From contig NC_051439.1 of assembly GCF_001649575.2 (NCBI RefSeq), forward strand, positions 3,113,493 to 3,177,492: DNA of 64,000 nucleotides. The letters are read 5' to 3'. Each line of letters begins with the position of its first letter. Position 1 is the first letter of the stretch. Shown piece by piece: positions 58,521 through 64,000 of the stretch. A program made the translations under genes and the position numbers. The notes beneath the pieces are model-generated. The model was not told the DNA's origin and searched no databases. It saw only the letters and a list, made by a program, of their open reading frames with translations. Source of the stretch: Kryptolebias marmoratus. Taxonomy: Eukaryota; Chordata; Actinopteri; Cyprinodontiformes; Rivulidae.

Positions 58521-58624
58521 AAAAACACTCAAGGACAAAGGCAATTTTAGTAAACAAAATTAACAATAGAAAACATTAGAGTGCAAGTTAATGGTGCATT
58601 TACATGTGTTTTTGAAAATCTATT

Positions 58625-58967
58625 TCTGCCAACATTGTACTATTTTAGCCATTTACATTTATAAAAGTTCAGCACATTCAGAAGATAGGTACTATATTTG
58701 ATTTTTGTAATGTTTATACTTTTTCATATAAAAGTTAATGTTATTGACTAATACTTACCCCCTAAAAATAAATTCATATCGCTCCAATTAAAAAAAAAAA
58801 CATTGTTCTCTTTAAAATCTGCTTCAATATATTTGCTCTGTTTATGTTTTCATATGCTACTTTTAACTTTTGGCTACTATTCTGTTAATTTTACCTTTTG
58901 CTACTTTTAGCATTTAGCTACAGTTCTGCTGTTTTTAGCTACTGTTTTGTTAATTTTAGCTTTCAGC
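58625..58967 (+). repeat. Family D dispersed repeat, copy 4 (split)
   Basis: Has TAAAAGTTCAGCACATTCAG, ACATTGTTCTCTTTAAAATC and then the array ACTTTTAGCATTTAGCTACA, CTGTTTTTAGCTACTG. The array resumes at 59830 after an LTR-like insert. Confidence 0.7.
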
Positions 58968-59829
58968 TGTTATGGCGGAGCATGGCAAACCCAGAATGCA
59001 GACTCATCACAATGTAAAAAGGAAACTAATTTATTAACAAAACTTAAAGGAAACCAAAAGGCCGATGTGGCAGCAAAAAACAAGATTACAAACACTTACA
59101 AAATTATGGCAGAGAAGACTTGTTGTACCCTCAAAAAGAACTTGAGAACAATCATAGATCTTCATTTTGGTGCAACTTTATGACAACAAAATCCATGGTT
59201 CGAGTGTACAGCGTGTGTAGTTCTGTCTTCACCATACTTGTATACAAACAAAAAAAAAAATCACTGGTCATGAACTTTCTACTCCCACCATGCATCGTGT
59301 AGCTCTTAAAGAAATACTATTATAACAAAAAGTCTATTAAATAAAATAGAGTAACTTCAGCACATATTCAAACATAACATAAATAAAATTGTTTAAATCA
59401 TCTACTAAATTAAATATAATCAATATACCGTGTATTAAACATTATCACGTTCTTAACAAGGTGCATGGACATGGGTTGAAAAAAATACAAATGCAAAGAC
59501 GACACACAGCAGAGAGACGGAGAGGAACAACCAGAAGGAATGAACCAGCGAGGAGTGAATGAAAAGAGAACGGCTTTAAAGAACAGAAGGTGAGAGGAAA
59601 ATGAGTTGCAGCTGGGAACATGACAAGAAACAGGTGAGGTGGGCATGGCAGGCAGACTGGAAAATTACCAAGCAGAGAACAGGTGAATGGTGACACAGGA
59701 AAACACAGAAAACCAAAAGACAAGAACTAAACTAAAACACAAGATTGACAAGAAATAACAAAGAATTACAGAAACACTAAAAAAAGAACCAAAAGCAAAA
59801 TAAACTCAAAAATACTTAAGTCCATGACA
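58968..59829 (-). mobile_element. LTR-like insert splitting a family D copy
   Basis: Starts TGTTATGGCGGAG and ends GTCCATGACA (TG...CA). The start AACCCAGAATGCAGACTCAT plus TTTATTAACAAAAC is the reverse complement of the end of 61185-61665. 59440-59820 is purine-rich U3-like. 59110-59430 may be a further insert. Flanks on both sides are family D. Confidence 0.55.
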
Positions 59830-59978
59830 TTAGTAAGTGTATTGCTACATTTAGCTCTTTCTTTTATCTACTATACTATTTATCTACAGTTTTAGCTTTT
59901 TGCTACCATTCTGCCACTTTTAGCTGTTCACTGACCTTTTTCTGCTTTTAGCTAGTTTCTTTGCTACAAATATCTTTT
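59830..59978 (+). repeat. Family D array, continuation of copy 4
   Basis: GCTACATTTAGCTCTTTC, ACAGTTTTAGCTTTTTGCTA, CCACTTTTAGCTGTTCAC: the TTTTAGCTAC-type array. Confidence 0.6.
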
Positions 59979-60859
59979 AGATTCTAGAAAATGAAACAGA
60001 AAATGTAATTTCTTTAATTATAATTGATGTTTGAAAACAATTTTCCCTAAATTGAAATAACCAAAACTCCCCAGTAGCAACCAAAAAATCCGTTGGAAAC
60101 ATTTTTATTTTTTTGAGACAGTTTCAAAAACTGAAACTAAAAAAAAGCTCAAGTTTCCTGAAAAGTTGACTTTGCAAAGATGCAAGTCTTTCATGTGACA
60201 GCTTAAAGAAACGTTCCACTGGGATGAGAATGTGCACGAGGCTTTCATTTCACCACATCGCCAATTACTTTTCATGTGCCTGTTCGGCAGCCTCCTCTTG
60301 CTTCCCTTTGAGAACTGAGGAGATAATGATGGAGGTGGAAACAATGATCCCATGTAGTTACAGTAAAACATAAACACTAACACAGGCCTACAAACATATA
60401 CAGCAACACTAATTAGACTTAAAACAATATAGTTTTACAGTAAACACATGCAAACAGATACATTTCTACATAATTTAGCTATGTGTACTTTGTATGCAAG
60501 TTGGGAAAAAAAAGAAGTAGTATTGAACTGTGCAGCATACTGAAGCATAGCTGGGCTGATGTTGTGGCCTTATATGCATGAGTAAGACTACAGTACATGA
60601 CTTCAATACCCTGCAGGCTTTAGGATGGCCGGTAACACACTGACACAGTTATCAGAGCAGACTAATTGGCTCTGGGACTGTGTGTGTTCACATGAATGAG
60701 GGGGGACAGCATTATTTGGACAGCATGTCACAGGATGTATGGTTACATGTTTTGCTGCCACACCATCTGTTCTTATTTATCACCCTCTCACCTCTGTTTT
60801 CCTCTCAAACGTGGGTCAAATAAGACCACAGGACATAATTGTGCTTTTAGCTTCTCATA
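59979..60859. other. Intergenic, nothing recognised
   Basis: AT-rich with no supported gene. The antisense frame 60105-60383 has no motif. Confidence 0.35.
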
Positions 60860-61184
60860 TATAATGTCAAGCTTCTACCACATCCAATTTAAGCTCAGTG
60901 TCTATAACATTGACTTAGTTGTAACAATTTTTGTTTTGGCTAATGTCCACAGTTGTGGCGGCCGCCATAAATTGGACTCACTCCAAAAGTTAATCAGCTT
61001 TAGAGCTACATCCTTTAAATTGTTTTGCAATGTTTTATTAAAATTTGGTGGTGTGTGAGATATTTTGATAACAAACAAAAATGGTTGACTCTAAGAGATA
61101 ATGCTTAAGTTTTAAGCAAGAGTCTTGCACAATATGTTTACTCAGCTATTACTATCGGGATTTGGGTATTTTTGAGATTTTTTT
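60860..61184 (+). repeat. Family A dispersed repeat, copy 12 (split in three)
   Basis: First part: CTTCTACCACATCCAATTTA, GCCGCCATAAATTGGACTCA, AGATATTTTGATAACAAAC, GCAAGAGTCTTGCACAATAT. It continues at 61666-61765 (GAGCACAATATTTGTTAAAT, GGTCAGTTGGCTGTGGTTGC) and at 62147-62250 (TTGAACTGGATTAGCTCGAA), interrupted by an LTR-like element and by the tRNA/SINE cassette. Confidence 0.78.
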
Positions 61185-61665
61185 TGAACTTCTGCATTTA
61201 ATTTTTATGTTTGCATTCTTCTGTTCCTTGTGTTAAGTTTGTTCTTTGTGTTTCTTTATAATATGCTCTTGTATAGTTCTGCTCCCTTTGCCATCTGTAT
61301 AACCTGTGCCACTAGTCAAATGCCCTCATCTCAGTAGTTTTCCAGCCAGCCTGCCATGCTCACTTCACCTCTTCCCCATTACTTGTTACTCCAGCTGTAG
61401 TCGATCTCCCACTCACCCTCAGCCTTCATAGTCAGTCACTTCCATCATATCCTCCCTGGCTTTTTGTTGCTGTTGGTGTTTGCTGGTCTTGTGCCACAGT
61501 CAGGTCATCTCCTTGTGTCTCCTTGTGACTCTATGTGTAATTTCTTTGGTTGTAAGTTTTGCTGCCACGTCAGCTATTTGTTTGGCTTTTGTCAATAAAT
61601 CTGTTTGGTTTTTTTTGAGTTCTTGAGTCTGCCTGCATTCTGGGTTCCAACCTACAACTTGAGAC
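61185..61665 (+). mobile_element. LTR-like element, family C
   Basis: Sister of 3240-3716 (CTCAGTAGTTTTCCAGCCAG, TTGTAAGTTTTGCTGCCACG, GTCAATAAATCTGTTTGG, GCCTGCATTCTGGGTTCCAA). Inserted in family A. Confidence 0.6.
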
Positions 61666-61788
61666 CTCTCAACTGCCAGACAAAATCTGAGCACAATATT
61701 TGTTAAATTGACTGAATTATTGTTATTTTTGTGTTTACTGAGGTCAGTTGGCTGTGGTTGCCGGCTCGAAGGAGGTGGTTCTTTTAGG

Positions 61789-61860
61789 TCCCATATGGTC
61801 TAGCGGTTAGGATTCCTGGTTTTCACCCAGGCGGCCCGGGTTCGACTCCCGGTATGGGAA
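61789..61860 (+). tRNA. tRNA-Glu (TTC)
   Basis: 72 nt folding as a canonical tRNA. The acceptor stem TCCCATA pairs with TATGGGA and the discriminator is A. The D-arm holds box A (TGGTCTAGCGG), the anticodon stem is CCTGG/CCAGG with anticodon TTC at 61822-61824, and the T-arm CCGGG-TTCGACT-CCCGG contains box B. The sequence equals vertebrate tRNA-Glu(UUC) as I know it, except for about one base in the variable region. No TTTT terminator follows closely; the first run of four or more T is at about 62135, beyond the SINE. It may be a working gene or the head of a composite retroposon. Confidence 0.93.
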
Positions 61861-61871
61861 CACTGTCTTTC

Positions 61872-62146
61872 ACCAGCTCAGTGGCCTAGTGGTAGAGTGT
61901 CTGCCTTGAAACTGGGAGGTTGTGGGTTCAATCCCTGGCTGGGTCATACCAAAGACTGTAAAAATGGGACCCATTGCCACCCTGCTTGACACTCAGCATT
62001 AAGGTTTGGATTTGGGGGGTTAAATCACCAAATGATTCCCGAGCGCGGCACCGCTGCTGCTCACCGTTCCCTCAGGGGATGGGTCAAATGCGGAGAACAA
62101 ATTTTGCACACTCAGGTGTGTGACAATCAGTGGATTTTTCTTTCTT
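61872..62146 (+). mobile_element. tRNA-derived SINE
   Basis: The head AGCTCAGTGGCCTAGTGGTA through TGTGGGTTCAATCCC has Pol III box A and box B spacing of a tRNA. The body GAGCGCGGCACCGCTGCTGC plus CTCAGGGGATGGGTCAAATG and the end GTGTGTGACAATCAGTGG are a common fish SINE body. The tail is TTTTTCTTTCTTT. It starts 11 nt after the tRNA-Glu. Confidence 0.85.
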
Positions 62147-62252
62147 TGAACTGGATTAGCTCGAAAAGTTATTAATTTGTAGAAGTATATTCTATTATTA
62201 TTTCCTGAAAGTTTTATTTATGTTCATGTGATATCCAATAGTTAATGCCAGT

Positions 62253-63843
62253 GTCACAGACCTCTTGTGGATCAGTGCTCTTCCTCATGTCTCCTTGACG
62301 CCGTGGTTGTGTCCTCTCCTCCTGAGGTCATCAAAGAAATTTATCTTGACATCTCCAAAGTCTCTCTGGAATACCATGATCTCAAAGAGGTCTTTAATAA
62401 AGTTAAGGCCACCTCGCTACCTCCTCATAGACCCTATGATTGCCCCATTGACCTCCTCCCTGGTTCAGTGCCACCTAAAGGGAGGCTTTTCTCTTTATCT
62501 CACCCTGAAAATCTGGCTATGAATAAATATATTGAAGAGAGTTTGCAGGCTGGCATCATTCGTCCATCTGTTTCGCCTGCGGGTGCAGGGGTTTTTTTTA
62601 TCAGCAAAAAGGATAGTTCCTTAAGACCCTGCACTGACTACCAAGGCTTGAATAACATCACTATTAAAAACAAATACCCGTTGCCGTTAATGTCCTCAGC
62701 CTTTGATCTTATTCAGGGAGCCAGTTTTTTCACCAAGCTCGATCTCCATAATGCCTATCACCTCATTCACATCAGAGAGGGAGATGAGTGGAAAACTGCT
62801 TTTCCGGTCATTATGAAAACTGTCCGGTCATTATGAATACCTTGTAATGCCTTTTGGTCTTACCAATGCACCTGCAGTATTCCAGTCAGTAGTCAACGAT
62901 TTATTATGAGACATGATTAAACAGTTTGATTTCGTATATCTGGATGATATACTCATTTATTCCAAAAACCCTGTTGAACATCAGAAACATGTCCGCCTTG
63001 TACTGCAGCGCCTCATGGAGAATCGGTTGTGTGTTAAAGCTGAGAAATGTGAGTTTCACCAGTCATCAATGTCATTCTTAGGTTTCAATATTTCTCCTAA
63101 TCAATTCTTCGCCGTGAATGATTGGCCCACCCCCAAGGATAGGAAGCAGCTTCAACGATTCCTGGGGTTCGCTAATTTCTACCGCAAATTCATAAAGAAC
63201 TTTAGTCAAGTCACTGCACCTCTCCATGCCCTTACTTCAGTCGAGACCAGGTTTCTTTGGAATGAGCACGCTGAAGCAGCCTTCACCAAACTCAAGGGCC
63301 TGTTTGTCCAAACTCCTGTCCTCCACTCTCCTGACAGCAATCGGCAGTTCATTGTGGTGGTTGACGCTTCCAACACAGGTGTTGGAGCTGTTCTCAGTCA
63401 TGTCGACGAGGACAATCAAGTTCATCCATGTGCCTACTTCTCCAGGAGTCTCTCCAGCGCAGAGAGGAATTACAATGTGGGGGAAAGAGAACTGTTGGTG
63501 GTCAAGATGGCCCTGAAGGAATGAAAGCATTGGCTTGAGGGAACCAAGGAGCCTTTCGTGATTTGGACGGACCATAAGAACCTTGAGTACCTCAAGACCG
63601 CCAGACGGCTCAACTCCCATCAAGCCAGGTGGGCACTATTTTTTTTCGCATTTCTCTTTTTCTCTCACCTACAGACCTGGAGAGAAAAATGTCAAGGCTG
63701 ATGCCCTTTCCTGGATCCATGACGGTGCTAAAGACGCTCCTAACCCCGAGACAGAGGGATAAATTCTCTTTCGTTCAGTCCGACTATCTGTAACCCAGTT
63801 GGAACGGGAGCTCCAGCAGGCACATCACAGACACCCACCTCCG
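62253..63843 (+). mobile_element. Ty3/gypsy pol fragment (RT and RNase H), broken
   Basis: Frame 62267-62836: [60 protein letters not shown] and [20 protein letters not shown]. After a frame break and the decayed [12 protein letters not shown] block, frame 62913-63524 has [14 protein letters not shown] (catalytic YLDD), [31 protein letters not shown] and the RNase H start [20 protein letters not shown]. Defects seen: a 14-bp motif duplicated 20 bp apart at 62803 and 62823, an in-frame stop at about 62907, and a Trp-to-stop change at 63522-63524, after which [20 protein letters not shown] continues. No LTR or integrase is present. Confidence 0.92.
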
Positions 63844-64000
63844 GCCTCATCAATCAAAATCAATCAAATTTTATTTGTATAGCACATTTCAGCAGCAAGG
63901 CATTTCAAGGTGCTTTACATAATTAAAAAACAAAATAAAAACAGCATGTGACAATGAATAAACAGTAAGAAAGAGACAAACATCAAAAACCCGTACTCTA
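63844..64000. repeat. Dispersed fish repeat, edge of window
   Basis: AATCAAATTTTATTTGTATA plus GCACATTTCAGCAGCAAGGC and GGTGCTTTACAT are the start of a very common teleost interspersed repeat. It cuts off the gypsy pol. Its end lies outside the window. Confidence 0.6.

Noticed and set aside
1..64000. CRISPR arrays, operons, phage, toxin or viral genes
   Set aside because: The sequence is vertebrate nuclear DNA; no such structures were seen, and the only retroelement pol is a broken endogenous Ty3/gypsy fragment.

Overview
The window is vertebrate nuclear DNA, almost certainly from a teleost, most likely a percomorph. It has intron-containing genes with GT-AG splice sites and AT-rich intergenic DNA. 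Its transposable-element mix is typical of fish: Tc1/mariner, hAT with 8-bp target duplications, L2- and RTE/Rex3-like LINEs, a Penelope-like element, Ty3/gypsy pol and LTR-like sequences, and a tRNA-headed SINE. The species cannot be named from the sequence.

The main gene is plppr3 (phospholipid phosphatase-related protein 3, also called plasticity-related gene 2) on the + strand. A probable non-coding first exon lies at about 18.39-18.81 kb behind a TATA-like box. Eight coding exons lie between 25,349 and 42,412. All junctions keep frame and give a protein of about 849 residues: six membrane segments with a degenerate lipid-phosphatase core, then a long cytosolic tail with an unusual proline-rich block. 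At 5,105-6,077 the last exon of a second + strand gene ends. I do not recognise that gene; the exon carries an RVxF-type PP1-docking motif, a coiled coil and degenerate Ser-Leu-Glu-Arg repeats.

Layout: 0-5 kb, a 5'-truncated L2-type LINE, an LTR-like element and a Tc1/mariner fossil. 5-6.1 kb, the unknown terminal exon. 6.3-18 kb, intergenic DNA with MITEs, a deleted Tc1 element, an LTR-like element and repeats. 18.4-42.8 kb, plppr3, whose introns are full of repeats; intron 8 holds a Penelope/LINE inverted composite. 42.8-50 kb, MITEs, an RTE-like LINE fragment and dispersed repeats. 50.1-52.9 kb, a complete but decayed hAT element with a second hAT-like element nested in it. 53-61 kb, LTR-like elements and dispersed repeats. 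61.8 kb, a canonical tRNA-Glu(TTC) immediately followed by a tRNA-derived SINE. 62.2-63.8 kb, a broken Ty3/gypsy pol.

The strongest signal not explained by standard feature types is an unnamed dispersed repeat, called family A here. It occurs at about a dozen loci on both strands, is built of a roughly 300-bp unit that is sometimes tandem, and ends in a short palindrome. All five copies inside plppr3 are antisense to the gene. Other unnamed families are called B (long-TIR MITE), D (TTTTAGCTAC-rich), E (TIR MITE) and F (short pair). Family boundaries are by eye, accurate to roughly 10-40 bp unless stated.
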